NCBI GenBank assembly: GCA_046348855.1
Contig: JAXMDK010000012.1
Location: 62,001-126,000, forward strand
Direction: 5' to 3'
Length of the DNA stretch: 64,000 nt
Origin: TMP-24 sp046348855
GTDB lineage: Bacteria; Pseudomonadota; Alphaproteobacteria; Rhodobacterales; Rhodobacteraceae
Shown here: one piece after another, positions 22,597 to 31,920 of the stretch
Layout: the number at the start of each line of letters is the position of its first letter
Position numbering within the stretch: position 1 is the stretch's first letter
The notes under the pieces: generated by a model
Database searches by the model: none
Told to the model about the DNA's origin: nothing
Seen by the model: only the letters and a program-made list of their open reading frames with translations
Made by a program: the position numbers and the translations under genes

Positions 22597-25500
22597 ATGG
22601 CGACGATACTTCTGTCCGCAGCCGGGGCCGCGGTCGGAGCGGGCTTTGGCGGGACGGTCCTGGGCCTGTCCGGTGCGGTCATCGGCCGCGCCATCGGCGC
22701 GACGGTCGGCCGGGCCATCGACCAGCGGCTGTTGGGCACCGGATCGCGTGCCGTCGAGACCGGCAAGGTTGACCGTTTCCGCCTGACCGGCGCCAGCGAG
22801 GGCGCACCGATCGGTCAGGTCTGGGGGCGCATGCGGGTGGCTGGGCAGGTCATCTGGGCCTCGCGCTTTCAGGAGGCCACGACGGTCACGCGAACCGGCG
22901 GCAAGGGGGCGCCGAGGCAGCCGTCGGTCACGACCACCCAGTACAGCTATTCAGTCAACATGGCGTTGGCGCTGTGCCAGGGGGCGATCACACGGGTCGG
23001 ACGGATCTGGGCGGACGGGGTCGAGATCTCGCCGGCCAGCCTGACCATGCGGGTCTATGTCGGCGACGAAACCCAGTTGCCCGACCCCAAGATCGAGGCG
23101 GTCGAAGGCACGGGGATGGTTCCGGCCTATCGCGGCCTGGCCTACGTCGTGCTTGAGGATCTGGACCTGACGCCGTTCGGAAACCGCGTTCCGCAATTCT
23201 CGTTCGAGGTGATCCGCCCGGCACAAGGGCCGCTTGTCGGCGGGGCGGCCGATCTGATCCGGGGGGTGAAGGGCGTCGCACTGATCCCCGGTACCGGCGA
23301 GTATGCGCTGGCGACCACGCCGGTGCACCTGGCGCAGGGGATTGGCCGCAATGTGTCGGCCAACGTCCACAGCCCCTCGGGTGCGACAGACTTTTCCGCC
23401 TCGCTTCGGGCGCTGGAGGAAGAACTGCCGTCGTGCGGCTCTGTATCTCTGGTGGTCAGCTGGTTTGGCGACGATCTGCGGTGCGGGGCTTGCGCCATCA
23501 AGCCGAAGGTCGAAAGCCGCGCGATCGATGGCACGCCGATGCCGTGGCGGGCGGGTGGTATCGCGCGGGCGCAGGCGGACGAAGTGGTTCGCCTGGCTGG
23601 GCGTCCGGTCTATGGCGGCACGCCGGCCGATGCGGCGGTGATTGAGGCGATCAATGCGCTGCGTGGCAAGGGAAAGGCGGTGATGTTCTATCCCTTCGTC
23701 CTGATGGATCAGTTGGCCGGAAACGGCTGCACCGATCCCTGGACGGGGGCTGCGGATCAGCCGCCGCTGCCTTGGCGCGGTCGCATCACGCTGTCGGCCG
23801 CGCCGGGAAGGGTGGGTAGCCCCGACCGGACCGCAGCGGCGGCGGCCGAGGTCGCACAGTTTTTCGGAAGTGCCCAGGCCGGGCATTTTTCGACCGTCGG
23901 GGGCCTGGTCAGCTATGGCGGCCCGGCCGAATGGTCCTACCGCCGATTCATCCTGCATTATGCGACGCTTTGCGCGATGGCCGGTGGCGTCGATGCGTTT
24001 TGCATCGGATCGGAGTTGCGAGGGCTGACGTCGGTGCGTGGCGCCGGCGACGTTTTCCCCGCCGTGAGTGCGCTGCGCCAGCTGGCGGCGGATGTTCGCG
24101 CCATCCTGGGACCGGCGACCAAGATTTCCTATGCGGCGGACTGGTCGGAATATGGCCGCTATGACGATGGGGCGGGCAATCTTTACTTTCACCTCGATCC
24201 GCTTTGGGCGGACCCGAACATCGACTTCATCGGGGTGGACAACTATCTGCCGCTGTCCGACTGGCGCGAGGGAGACAATCATGCCGATGCCGGTTGGGGG
24301 TCTATATACAGCCTGGACTACCTGAAGGCCAATGTCGCGGGCGGCGAATACTACGACTGGTATTACGGCTCGCCCGAGGAACGGGCGGCGCAGGTTCGCA
24401 GTCCGATAACGGATGGCGCCTATGGCGAGACCTGGGTGTGGCGTGCGAAGGATTTCCGAGGCTGGTGGGAGAATCCGCATTTCGACCGCCTGGACGGGGT
24501 GCGACAGGCGAGCCCCTCACCGTGGGTTCCGAGGTCGAAACCGATCTGGTTCACCGAATTCGGTTGTGCGGCCATCGACAAGGGCACGAACGAACCCAAC
24601 AAGTTTCTCGACCCGAAGTCGTCGGAATCGTCGCTGCCGCACTATTCGACCGGCCGGAGGGACGATCTGGTGCAGATGCAATACCTGCGCGCCGTGGTCG
24701 ATTTTTGGGGCGATCCGGCCAACAATCCGGTTTCGCCGGTTTACGGCCAGCCGATGATCGACATCGCGCGCGCCCATGTCTGGGCCTGGGACACCCGGCC
24801 GTTCCCGCAATTTCCGGCCAACAGCAGTATCTGGTCCGACGGCGCGAACTACGCCAAGGGCCATTGGATCAGCGGCCGGACGAGCGCGCAGCCCCTGTCG
24901 AGCGTTGTGGCCGAGATTTGCGCGGCATCGGGCCTGGCCGCGTTCGACGTGTCGGGCCTCTATGGCCTGGTGCGCGGATATTCGGTCGGCGAAAATGGCC
25001 CGGCACGCGGCGCGCTTCAGCCCTTGATGATTGCCTATGGGTTCGATGCGGTCGAGCGTGAAGGACAGGTCGTCTTTCGCATGCGCGACCAACGGGAGAG
25101 TGCGGTGATTTCGGCCGACCAGTTGGCGGTCGGCGAAAACGGTGGCGGCTTCATCGAGACGTCGCGTGCCACGGAGGCGGAGATTGCTGGACGGGTCCGG
25201 TTGAATTTCGTCGAGGCGGAAGGCGATTTTGAGACCAGGGCCGTCGAGGCGATCCTTCCCGATGAAGGCACAACGGGGATTTCCCAGTCGGAGGTGCCGC
25301 TCAGCCTGACGCGAGCCGAGGGGCAGCGCATTGTCGAACGATGGCTGGCCGAGGCGCGCGTGTCGCGGGACGGGGCGAAGTTTGCGCTGCCGCCATCGCT
25401 GGGTCATCTTGGTGTCGGCGACATCGTACGGCTCGGCGCGCGGGGCGCCGACACCTACCGGATCGACCGGCTCGAACGGGCCGGAGCCATCGAGGCCGAA

Positions 25501-26517
25501 GCGGTCAAGGTTGAGCGCCCGGTCTATCAGCCGTCGGATGAAAGTGAGGCCCGTATCACTCCGCGCAGTTTCGCGCCGCCGGTGCCGGTCGATTCCGTTT
25601 TCCTCGACCTGCCGTTGATGAGCGGGCAGGAGGTGCCACATGCGCCGCATCTGGCGGTCGCTGCGTCCCCCTGGCCCGGAAGCGTCGCCGTCTACTCGTC
25701 GGACCAGGATGCGGGCTATGTGCTGAACAGCCAGCTGTTTTCGGCATCCGTCATCGGCCAGACACTTTCGACTCTGGACGCGGCCCGCCAAGGGTTATGG
25801 GACCGAGGTCCGGCGTTGCGGGTGCAGCTTAGCGGCGGCGCCCTGAGTTCGGTGGGCCCTGACCAGTTGCTGAATGGCGCAAACCTTCTGGCGATCGGGG
25901 ACGGAAGTTCGGGAAATTGGGAGCTTTTGCAGTTCATGACCGCGAGCTTGGTCGCGCCCGATACCTATGACCTGTCGATGAGGCTGCGGGGGCAGGGCGG
26001 CACCGATGCGACGATGCCTGCATCCTGGCCGGCGGGCAGCATCGTGGTCGTCATGGACGGCAAGCCGAGGCAGATCGCCCTGAACCAGAGCGAGCGTGAC
26101 CTTGCGCGGCACTATCGGATCGGTCCCGCGCGCCAACCCTATGACAGCCCGTCGTTCACCCATCGGATCGAGGCATTTGTCGGCGTGGGCCTGCGGCCGC
26201 TGTCGGTATGCCATTTGCGGTCGATGGCTGCGGCGTCGGGTGATGTCGACGTGACCTGGGTGCGGCGAACGCGCGTGGATGGCGACAGTTGGTCGGCCTA
26301 TGAAGTGCCGCTTGGCGAAACGCGCGAGCTTTATGTGCTGCGGGTGCTGTCGGCGGGCGCGATCCTTCGGGAAATCACTTTGGGTCAGCCCTCCTGGACT
26401 TACAGCGCAAGTCTGCGTGCCGCAGACGGGTTGGCGGCCCAGCCGTTCGACGTGGAAGTTGCCCAGATATCCGACGCATTCGGCGCCGGACCTTTCGTGA
26501 GGATGCACATACAATGA
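22597..26517 (+). CDS. GTA g15: megatron / host-contact tail-tip protein
   Basis: At 1306 residues this is the largest protein in the window. The N-terminus is glycine- and alanine-rich and hydrophobic (AAGAAVGAGFGGTVLGLSGAVIGRAIGATVGRAI), followed by a baseplate region (LTGASEGAPIGQVWGRMRVAGQVIWASRF). Residues about 430-760 form the GTA TIM-barrel-like domain (FCIGSELRGLTSVR, ISYAADWSEYG, DFIGVDNYLPLSDWR, KPIWFTEFGCAAIDKGTNEPN). The remaining C-terminal part resembles phage tail-tip proteins. In RcGTA it forms the trimeric tip that contacts and penetrates the cell envelope. The stop overlaps the next start (ATGA). Confidence 0.93.
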   Translation: MATILLSAAGAAVGAGFGGTVLGLSGAVIGRAIGATVGRAIDQRLLGTGSRAVETGKVDRFRLTGASEGAPIGQVWGRMRVAGQVIWASRFQEATTVTRTGGKGAPRQPSVTTTQYSYSVNMALALCQGAITRVGRIWADGVEISPASLTMRVYVGDETQLPDPKIEAVEGTGMVPAYRGLAYVVLEDLDLTPFGNRVPQFSFEVIRPAQGPLVGGAADLIRGVKGVALIPGTGEYALATTPVHLAQGIGRNVSANVHSPSGATDFSASLRALEEELPSCGSVSLVVSWFGDDLRCGACAIKPKVESRAIDGTPMPWRAGGIARAQADEVVRLAGRPVYGGTPADAAVIEAINALRGKGKAVMFYPFVLMDQLAGNGCTDPWTGAADQPPLPWRGRITLSAAPGRVGSPDRTAAAAAEVAQFFGSAQAGHFSTVGGLVSYGGPAEWSYRRFILHYATLCAMAGGVDAFCIGSELRGLTSVRGAGDVFPAVSALRQLAADVRAILGPATKISYAADWSEYGRYDDGAGNLYFHLDPLWADPNIDFIGVDNYLPLSDWREGDNHADAGWGSIYSLDYLKANVAGGEYYDWYYGSPEERAAQVRSPITDGAYGETWVWRAKDFRGWWENPHFDRLDGVRQASPSPWVPRSKPIWFTEFGCAAIDKGTNEPNKFLDPKSSESSLPHYSTGRRDDLVQMQYLRAVVDFWGDPANNPVSPVYGQPMIDIARAHVWAWDTRPFPQFPANSSIWSDGANYAKGHWISGRTSAQPLSSVVAEICAASGLAAFDVSGLYGLVRGYSVGENGPARGALQPLMIAYGFDAVEREGQVVFRMRDQRESAVISADQLAVGENGGGFIETSRATEAEIAGRVRLNFVEAEGDFETRAVEAILPDEGTTGISQSEVPLSLTRAEGQRIVERWLAEARVSRDGAKFALPPSLGHLGVGDIVRLGARGADTYRIDRLERAGAIEAEAVKVERPVYQPSDESEARITPRSFAPPVPVDSVFLDLPLMSGQEVPHAPHLAVAASPWPGSVAVYSSDQDAGYVLNSQLFSASVIGQTLSTLDAARQGLWDRGPALRVQLSGGALSSVGPDQLLNGANLLAIGDGSSGNWELLQFMTASLVAPDTYDLSMRLRGQGGTDATMPASWPAGSIVVVMDGKPRQIALNQSERDLARHYRIGPARQPYDSPSFTHRIEAFVGVGLRPLSVCHLRSMAAASGDVDVTWVRRTRVDGDSWSAYEVPLGETRELYVLRVLSAGAILREITLGQPSWTYSASLRAADGLAAQPFDVEVAQISDAFGAGPFVRMHIQ

Positions 26518-27224
26518 GTACGACCAACCAGCTTGGCCTGCCTTACCTGCAAGCCGCCCAGGCGCAGAAGCATGTGACAGTGAACGAAGCCCTGGCCAGA
26601 CTGGACGGGTTGGCGCTTCTGACCGTGCAGTCGCAAAGCGTGGCGACACCGCCCGCGGTGGTGATCGACGGGTTGGCCTATGCGGTGCCGCCCGGTGCGA
26701 TTGGCGGGTGGTCAGGGCAGGACGGAAAGCTTGCCATCGGGCGCAATGGCGGGTGGGACTTTGTCTTGCCGCAGCGTGGCTGGAAGGCGCTGATCCTGGA
26801 CGAGGGGATGCAGGCCCTTCACGACGGAACGGCATGGCGGCCGGGTATGGTGACGATGTCGCCGCAGAATGCGGGTCTGGCGATCAAGGTTGCTCAGACC
26901 GATCATGTCATCGGCGCCGGCGCGGTGTCGACGACAGTCAATCTGATCCCGGCGAACAGTGTGGTGGTGGGGGCGACGGCGCGGGTCGTGGTCGCGATAA
27001 CCGGAACGCTGGCAAGCTGGCAACTTGGCAACCCCGGCGCGGTGGGCCGCTATGGCAGCGGTTTGGGTCTTGCGGCGAATGCGTTTGTGCGCGGCCTTCT
27101 GGGCCAGCCGACGGCCTTCTACAGTGCGACGCCGATGCAGCTTGACGCGGTGGGTGGCGTCTTTTCCGGCGGAACCGTCAGGATCGCGGTTCACTATTTC
27201 GAATTGGCCTTGCCCGATCCATGA
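26514..27224 (+). CDS. DUF2793 protein at the end of the GTA operon
   Basis: This 236-residue protein begins TNQLGLPYLQAAQAQKHVTVNEALARLDGLALLTVQS, the DUF2793 signature, and continues with WDFVLPQRGWKALILDEGMQALHDGTAWRP. The C-terminal half is a beta-rich region (ARVVVAITGTLASWQLGNPGAVGRYGSGLGLAANAF) that may bind carbohydrate. RcGTA head-spike protein GhsB also has DUF2793 but is encoded elsewhere, so this may be a fibre or spike component. It is coupled to g15 by ATGA and is therefore probably part of the particle. Confidence 0.82.
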   Translation: MSTTNQLGLPYLQAAQAQKHVTVNEALARLDGLALLTVQSQSVATPPAVVIDGLAYAVPPGAIGGWSGQDGKLAIGRNGGWDFVLPQRGWKALILDEGMQALHDGTAWRPGMVTMSPQNAGLAIKVAQTDHVIGAGAVSTTVNLIPANSVVVGATARVVVAITGTLASWQLGNPGAVGRYGSGLGLAANAFVRGLLGQPTAFYSATPMQLDAVGGVFSGGTVRIAVHYFELALPDP

Positions 27225-27355
27225 GCGGGGCGCTGCTTCGGCCATTCGTGCCATTGATGGATTTGCCGACAATTCCTGCATATCATCGGCGGTGCTTCCA
27301 GTTTTCTTCGCCGGGCTTGTCTGCTAAATTCAAGCATAGATGAACGGAGGCAGGT

Positions 27356-28165
27356 ATGGCTGAAACCAAAGTCAAAGTGGCGCAGGTCGATCCGGTCTGG
27401 ACCCATGTCTGCGAAGAGGCGCGCGCGGCTGTTCGGGACGAGCCGTTGCTTGGCGGCTTCTTCCATTCGGGCATCCTGCACCACGCCACGTTGGAGCGGG
27501 CGCTGGCCTACCGCTTTTCGTTGAAACTCGCATCGGGCGAGATGAGCGAGCAGATCCTGCGTGAAATCGCCGATGAGGCCTATTCGGTATCACCTGATCT
27601 GGGCCAGGCGGCGCGGGCCGATTGCGTGGCGGTCTATGATCGTGATCCGGCATGCCATCGGTTTCTCCAGCCGATCCTGTTCTTCAAGGGCTATCAGGCG
27701 ATGCAGGCCTACCGCATCGGTCACTGGTTGTGGATGAAGGGGCGCAGGGACCTGGCCTATTTCGTGCAGATGCGGGTGAGCGAGGTGTTCGGCGTCGACA
27801 TCCATCCCAACGCGCGCGTTGGCAAGGGCATCATGATCGACCATGCCCATTCCATAGTGATCGGCGAAACCGCCGTGGTTGGCGACAACGTGTCGATGCT
27901 GCATTCGGTGACGCTTGGCGGCACCGGCAAAGAAGACGGCGACCGGCATCCGAAGATCGGTGATGGCGTGCTGATCGGCGCGGGAGCCAAGATTCTTGGC
28001 AATATTTCCGTGGGGCATTGCTCGCGGATCGCGGCGGGATCGGTAGTCTTGCAGGATGTTCCGCCGTGCAAGACAGTCGCCGGTGTACCGGCGCGCGTGG
28101 TGGGCGAGGCGGGATGCGAACAGCCGTCGCTGACCATGGACCAGCGCTTCGTCGAAGAAGGCTGA
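27356..28165 (+). CDS. cysE: Serine O-acetyltransferase
   Basis: CysE (269 aa) makes O-acetylserine, the acceptor for sulfide in cysteine synthesis. The N-terminal helical domain (VDPVWTHVCEEARAAVRDEPLLGGFFHSGILHHATLERALAYRF) precedes a left-handed beta helix with hexapeptide repeats (VDIHPNARVGKGIMIDHAHSIVIGETAVVGDNVSMLHSVTLGG). His in IDHAHS is catalytic in the family. The ATG follows GGAGGCAGG. It follows the GTA operon after 131 bases; a strong terminator follows. Confidence 0.95.
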   Translation: MAETKVKVAQVDPVWTHVCEEARAAVRDEPLLGGFFHSGILHHATLERALAYRFSLKLASGEMSEQILREIADEAYSVSPDLGQAARADCVAVYDRDPACHRFLQPILFFKGYQAMQAYRIGHWLWMKGRRDLAYFVQMRVSEVFGVDIHPNARVGKGIMIDHAHSIVIGETAVVGDNVSMLHSVTLGGTGKEDGDRHPKIGDGVLIGAGAKILGNISVGHCSRIAAGSVVLQDVPPCKTVAGVPARVVGEAGCEQPSLTMDQRFVEEG

Positions 28166-28182
28166 TGGGACGCGAAGTGATG

Positions 28183-28212
28183 ACGGCCGGAGAAATCCTC
28201 CGGCCGTCTTTT
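28183..28212 (+). terminator. Bidirectional terminator between cysE and pdhC
   Basis: A perfect 10-bp stem ACGGCCGGAG / CTCCGGCCGT (28183-28192 and 28198-28207) with a five-base loop is followed by CTTTT. It separates two convergent genes and can serve both strands. Confidence 0.85.
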
Positions 28213-28216
28213 CGTT

Positions 28217-29500
28217 TCAGGCCAGCATCGCGATCGGGTTTTCGAGGTTATTGACGATCTGCTTCAAGAGTTCCGCACCGAGGGCGCCGTCAATCACGCG
28301 GTGATCGACCGACAGGGTCATCGACATGACGGTTGCAACTCCGATCGAGCCATCGGTCTTGACCACCGGCTGCTTTAGCCCCGCACCCACGGCCAGGATC
28401 GCGCCGTGCGGCGGGTTGATGACAGCATCGAAATTCTCGATCCCGAACATCCCCAGATTGGATATCGCGAAGCTGCCGCCCTGATATTCGTGCGGTGCCA
28501 GTTTGCGGGTCTTGGCGCGGGCGGCCAAATCCTTCATCTCGCCTGAAAGTGTGGAGAGGCTCTTCTTGTCCGCATCCTTCAGAACCGGCGTGAACAGCCC
28601 GCCTTCGATGGCGACGGCCACGGCGACGTCCGAAGGCTTCAGCTTGAGGATCCGGTCCCCCGCCCATACCGCATTGGCGTCCGGCACCGATTGCAGGGCC
28701 AACGCGCAGGCCTTGATGATGAAATCGTTCACCGAAAGCTTGACGCCGCGCGCCTCCAGCCCCTTGTTCAGCTGTTCGCGGAAGGCCATCAGGCTGTCCA
28801 ACTGAACCGAGCGGCGCAGATAGAAATGCGGGATCGTCTGCTTGGCTTCGGTCAGGCGAGCGGCAATGGTTCGCCGCATACCGTCGAGGGCGATCTCGGT
28901 ATATTCCCGGCCTTCGTACATCTTGGCGACGACCGAGGCAGGCATTCCCGATGGCACTGCGGGTGCCGGAGGGGCTACCGCAGCAGCAGTAGTGACCTGC
29001 GCCGATGCGGCGGCCGGTTGCGCGCCTTCCACATCCACCTTGACGATGCGGCCATGCGGACCCGAACCGCGAAGCGCGGTCAGGTCCACGCCCTTTTCTC
29101 GCGCCAGACGGCGGGCCAGGGGCGAGGCGATGACGCGCGGTCCGGTCTTGGCCGACGGGACAGGAGCCGCTGGTGCCACCGGGACAGGAGCGGGTGCGGC
29201 GGATTGTGGTTCGGGAGCTATAGGCTTGGCGGCAACGGGCGCAGCACCCGGAACTTCGCCTTCCTCAACCAGGACAGCGATCGGCGTATTGACCTTCACC
29301 CCCGCGGTGCCCTCGGCGACCAGCAGCTTGCTCACCGTTCCCTCGTCGACGGCTTCAAACTCCATCGTCGCCTTGTCGGTCTCGATTTCGGCCAGGATGT
29401 CGCCGGCTTTGACCTTGTCGCCTTCCTTGACCAGCCATTTGGCCAGCGTGCCCTCTTCCATCGTCGGCGAGAGCGCGGGCATGAGAATTTCAGTGGCCAT
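28217..29500 (-). CDS. pdhC: Pyruvate dehydrogenase E2 (dihydrolipoyl acetyltransferase)
   Basis: E2 (427 aa) forms the core of the pyruvate dehydrogenase complex. Domains in order: one lipoyl domain at residues 1-80 with the lipoyl Lys in ETDKATME, an Ala/Pro linker, a peripheral subunit-binding domain (ASPLARRLAREKGVDLTALRGSGPHGRIVKVDV, about residues 130-165), and a catalytic acetyltransferase domain ending in VDHRVIDGALGAELL with the active-site His. It is last in pdhA-pdhB-pdhC; eight bases separate it from pdhB. The ATG gives MATEILMPALSPTM. Confidence 0.96.
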   Translation of the reverse strand: MATEILMPALSPTMEEGTLAKWLVKEGDKVKAGDILAEIETDKATMEFEAVDEGTVSKLLVAEGTAGVKVNTPIAVLVEEGEVPGAAPVAAKPIAPEPQSAAPAPVPVAPAAPVPSAKTGPRVIASPLARRLAREKGVDLTALRGSGPHGRIVKVDVEGAQPAAASAQVTTAAAVAPPAPAVPSGMPASVVAKMYEGREYTEIALDGMRRTIAARLTEAKQTIPHFYLRRSVQLDSLMAFREQLNKGLEARGVKLSVNDFIIKACALALQSVPDANAVWAGDRILKLKPSDVAVAVAIEGGLFTPVLKDADKKSLSTLSGEMKDLAARAKTRKLAPHEYQGGSFAISNLGMFGIENFDAVINPPHGAILAVGAGLKQPVVKTDGSIGVATVMSMTLSVDHRVIDGALGAELLKQIVNNLENPIAMLA

Positions 29501-29508
29501 GATGCACC

Positions 29509-30894
29509 TCAGCGATAGCAGACGGATTTTGCGGCAGCGACGACATCGGCAGTCGTGACCAGCGCCAGTTTTTCCAGGTTGGCCGCGTAGGGCATCGGAA
29601 CGTCCTTGCCCGCGCAATTGATGACTGGCGCGTCCAGATAGTCGAAGGCACGTTCCATGATCGTGGCCGACAGGTGGTTGCCGATCGAACCCACAGGGAA
29701 GCCTTCCTCGACCGTCACGCAGCGGTTGGTCTTCATCACCGACGCCAGGACCGTGTCATAGTCGATGGGCCGCAGCGTCCGCAGGTCGATCACCTCGGCG
29801 CTGATCCCGTCCTTGGCAAGCTGGTCGGCGGCCTCGAGCGCATAGGTCATGCCGATCCCGAAGGACACGATGGTCACGTCAGTCCCGTCGCGCCAGATAC
29901 GCGCCTTGCCGAACGGGATGGTGAAGTCCGGCAGGTCCGGCACCTCGAAGGACCGGCCATAGAGGATTTCGTTCTCCAGGAAGACCACCGGGTTCGGATC
30001 GCGGATCGCCTGTTTCAGCAGGCCTTTGGCGTCTGCCGCCGAATAGGGCATGACCACGCGTAAGCCGGGAATGGCCGCATACCAGGCCGCATAGTCCTGC
30101 GAATGCTGGGCGGCGACCCGGGCCGCGGCGCCGTTCGCGCCCCGAAACACGATCGGGCAGGACTGCTGGCCGCCGGACATGTAGTTGGTCTTGGCGGCCG
30201 AGTTGATGATGTGGTCGATGGCCTGCATGGCGAAGTTGAAGGTCATGAACTCGACGATCGGGTTCAGGCCGCCCCAGGCCGCGCCGACCCCGATTCCGGT
30301 AAAACCGATCTCGGTGATCGGCGTGTCGACTACCCGCCGGGGGCCGAATTCGTCCAGCAGCCCTTGCGAAATCTTGTAGGCACCCTGGTATTCGCCGACT
30401 TCCTCGCCCATCAGCAGGACGTTCGGGTTGGTGCGCATTTCCTCAGCCATCGCCTCGCGCAGGGCCTCGCGTACGGTCATCGATTTCATCGGCGTGCCTT
30501 CCGGCCAGTCGGCCGAGGCGCGGGACACGATGGCTACAGGCTGGGCCGGGGCGGCGGCTGCCGCAGCAGGGGCAGGGGCAGGGGCGGTGGCCGCAGGGGC
30601 GGGCGCGACGACCGGAGCTGCAGCCGCGGGCGTAGACACCGCAACGTTTTCGCCTTCCTCGACCAGCACCGCGATAGGGGTGTTGACCTTCACCCCCTGG
30701 CTGCCTTCTGCGACCAGGATCCTGCCCACGGTTCCCTCGTCGACCGCCTCGAACTCCATCGTCGCCTTGTCGGTTTCGATCTCGGCGATGATCTGGCCGG
30801 ATTTGACCTTGTCGCCCTCCTTGACCAGCCACTTGGCCAAGGTGCCTTCTTCCATGGTCGGAGAAAGCGCGGGCATCAGGATTTCGGTTGCCAT
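29509..30894 (-). CDS. pdhB: Pyruvate dehydrogenase E1 beta with N-terminal lipoyl domain
   Basis: This 461-residue E1 beta subunit has a lipoyl domain fused at its N-terminus (Lys in ETDKATME), an alanine-rich linker (about residues 80-140), and the thiamine-diphosphate-dependent beta domain (TVREALREAMAEEMRTNPNVLLMGEEVGEYQGAYK, RVVDTPITEIGFTGIGVGAAW, ENEILYGRSFEVPD). The fusion is known in alphaproteobacteria. Its lipoyl domain is almost the same as that of pdhC, about nine differences in 82 residues. It sits 13 bases downstream of pdhA. Confidence 0.95.
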   Translation of the reverse strand: MATEILMPALSPTMEEGTLAKWLVKEGDKVKSGQIIAEIETDKATMEFEAVDEGTVGRILVAEGSQGVKVNTPIAVLVEEGENVAVSTPAAAAPVVAPAPAATAPAPAPAAAAAAPAQPVAIVSRASADWPEGTPMKSMTVREALREAMAEEMRTNPNVLLMGEEVGEYQGAYKISQGLLDEFGPRRVVDTPITEIGFTGIGVGAAWGGLNPIVEFMTFNFAMQAIDHIINSAAKTNYMSGGQQSCPIVFRGANGAAARVAAQHSQDYAAWYAAIPGLRVVMPYSAADAKGLLKQAIRDPNPVVFLENEILYGRSFEVPDLPDFTIPFGKARIWRDGTDVTIVSFGIGMTYALEAADQLAKDGISAEVIDLRTLRPIDYDTVLASVMKTNRCVTVEEGFPVGSIGNHLSATIMERAFDYLDAPVINCAGKDVPMPYAANLEKLALVTTADVVAAAKSVCYR

Positions 30895-30907
30895 ATCCTG
30901 CTTCTCC

Positions 30908-31897
30908 TTATGCGTAGATGTCGGTCCAGAGTTCGGCAAGCGCCGGCTCGGGGCTTTCCTTGGCGAATTCGGCGCTGTCGTTGACGATAGCCTTGATGTC
31001 GCGGTCGATGGCCTTCAGGTCGTCGTCGCTGGCCAGCCCGCCGCCGATCAGCAGCTCGCGCACATGTTCGATGGCGTCCTTTTCGTCCTTCATCTTCTGG
31101 ACTTCCTCGCGGGTGCGGTACTTCGCGGGGTCCGACATCGAGTGACCCCGATAGCGATAGGTCATCATTTCAAGGATGTAGGGCCCGTTTCCGGCCCGAC
31201 AGTGGGCGACCGCCTTCTGTCCGGCCGCCTTCACCGCCAGCACATCCATGCCGTCGACCTGTTCGCCGGGAATGCCATAGGCCAGCCCGCGGCCAAAGAG
31301 CGTCGTCGACTTGGTCGACCGCTGGACGCTTGTGCCCATCGCATACTGGTTGTTCTCGATCACGAAGATCACCGGAAGGCTCCAGAGTTCCGCCATGTTG
31401 TAGGTCTCGTAGACCTGGCCCTGGTTGGCCGCGCCATCGCCGAAATAGGCGAAGGTGACGTTGTCGTTGCCCTTGTACTTGTCGGCGAAGGCCAGCCCGG
31501 CGCCCAGCGGCACTTGGGCGCCGACGATCCCGTGGCCGCCGTAGAAATGGCGCTCCTTCGAGAACATGTGCATCGAGCCGCCCTTGCCCTTGGAATAGCC
31601 GCCCGAACGTCCGGTCAGTTCGGCCATGACGCCCTTGGCATCCATCCCGCAGGCCAGCATGTGGCCGTGATCGCGGTAGCTGGTGATGCGCTTGTCGCCG
31701 TCCTTGGTGCAGGCTTCCAAGCCCACCACCACGGCTTCCTGGCCAATGTACAGGTGGCAGAAGCCACCGATCAGGCCCATGCCATACAGCTGCCCGGCCT
31801 TTTCCTCGAATCGGCGGATCAGCAGCATTTCGCGGTAGAATGCCAGCAATTCTTCCTTGGAAACGTTTGACTTTTCAGAGACTTTTCGCGCTGCCAT
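30908..31897 (-). CDS. pdhA: Pyruvate dehydrogenase E1 alpha
   Basis: E1 alpha (329 aa) decarboxylates pyruvate with thiamine diphosphate. The TPP motif GDGAANQGQVYETYNMAELW is present, as are FCHLYIGQEAVVVGLEA, ITSYRDHGHMLA, GGSMHMFSKERHFYGGHGIVGAQ and the phosphorylation-loop-like YRYRGHSMSDPAKYRT. It is first in pdhA-pdhB-pdhC. GGGAGGTC precedes the ATG, and a promoter with a palindrome lies immediately upstream. Confidence 0.96.
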   Translation of the reverse strand: MAARKVSEKSNVSKEELLAFYREMLLIRRFEEKAGQLYGMGLIGGFCHLYIGQEAVVVGLEACTKDGDKRITSYRDHGHMLACGMDAKGVMAELTGRSGGYSKGKGGSMHMFSKERHFYGGHGIVGAQVPLGAGLAFADKYKGNDNVTFAYFGDGAANQGQVYETYNMAELWSLPVIFVIENNQYAMGTSVQRSTKSTTLFGRGLAYGIPGEQVDGMDVLAVKAAGQKAVAHCRAGNGPYILEMMTYRYRGHSMSDPAKYRTREEVQKMKDEKDAIEHVRELLIGGGLASDDDLKAIDRDIKAIVNDSAEFAKESPEPALAELWTDIYA

Positions 31898-31920
31898 GCC
31901 GGCGACCTCCCAGTCACGCT

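Noticed and set aside
12557..27224. Active prophage
   Set aside because: No integrase, repressor, replication, holin or attachment sites were seen, and the gene order is that of a gene transfer agent.
28691..30984. Long plus-strand frames opposite pdhB and pdhC
   Set aside because: They mirror strongly conserved proteins on the other strand and have low-complexity translations.
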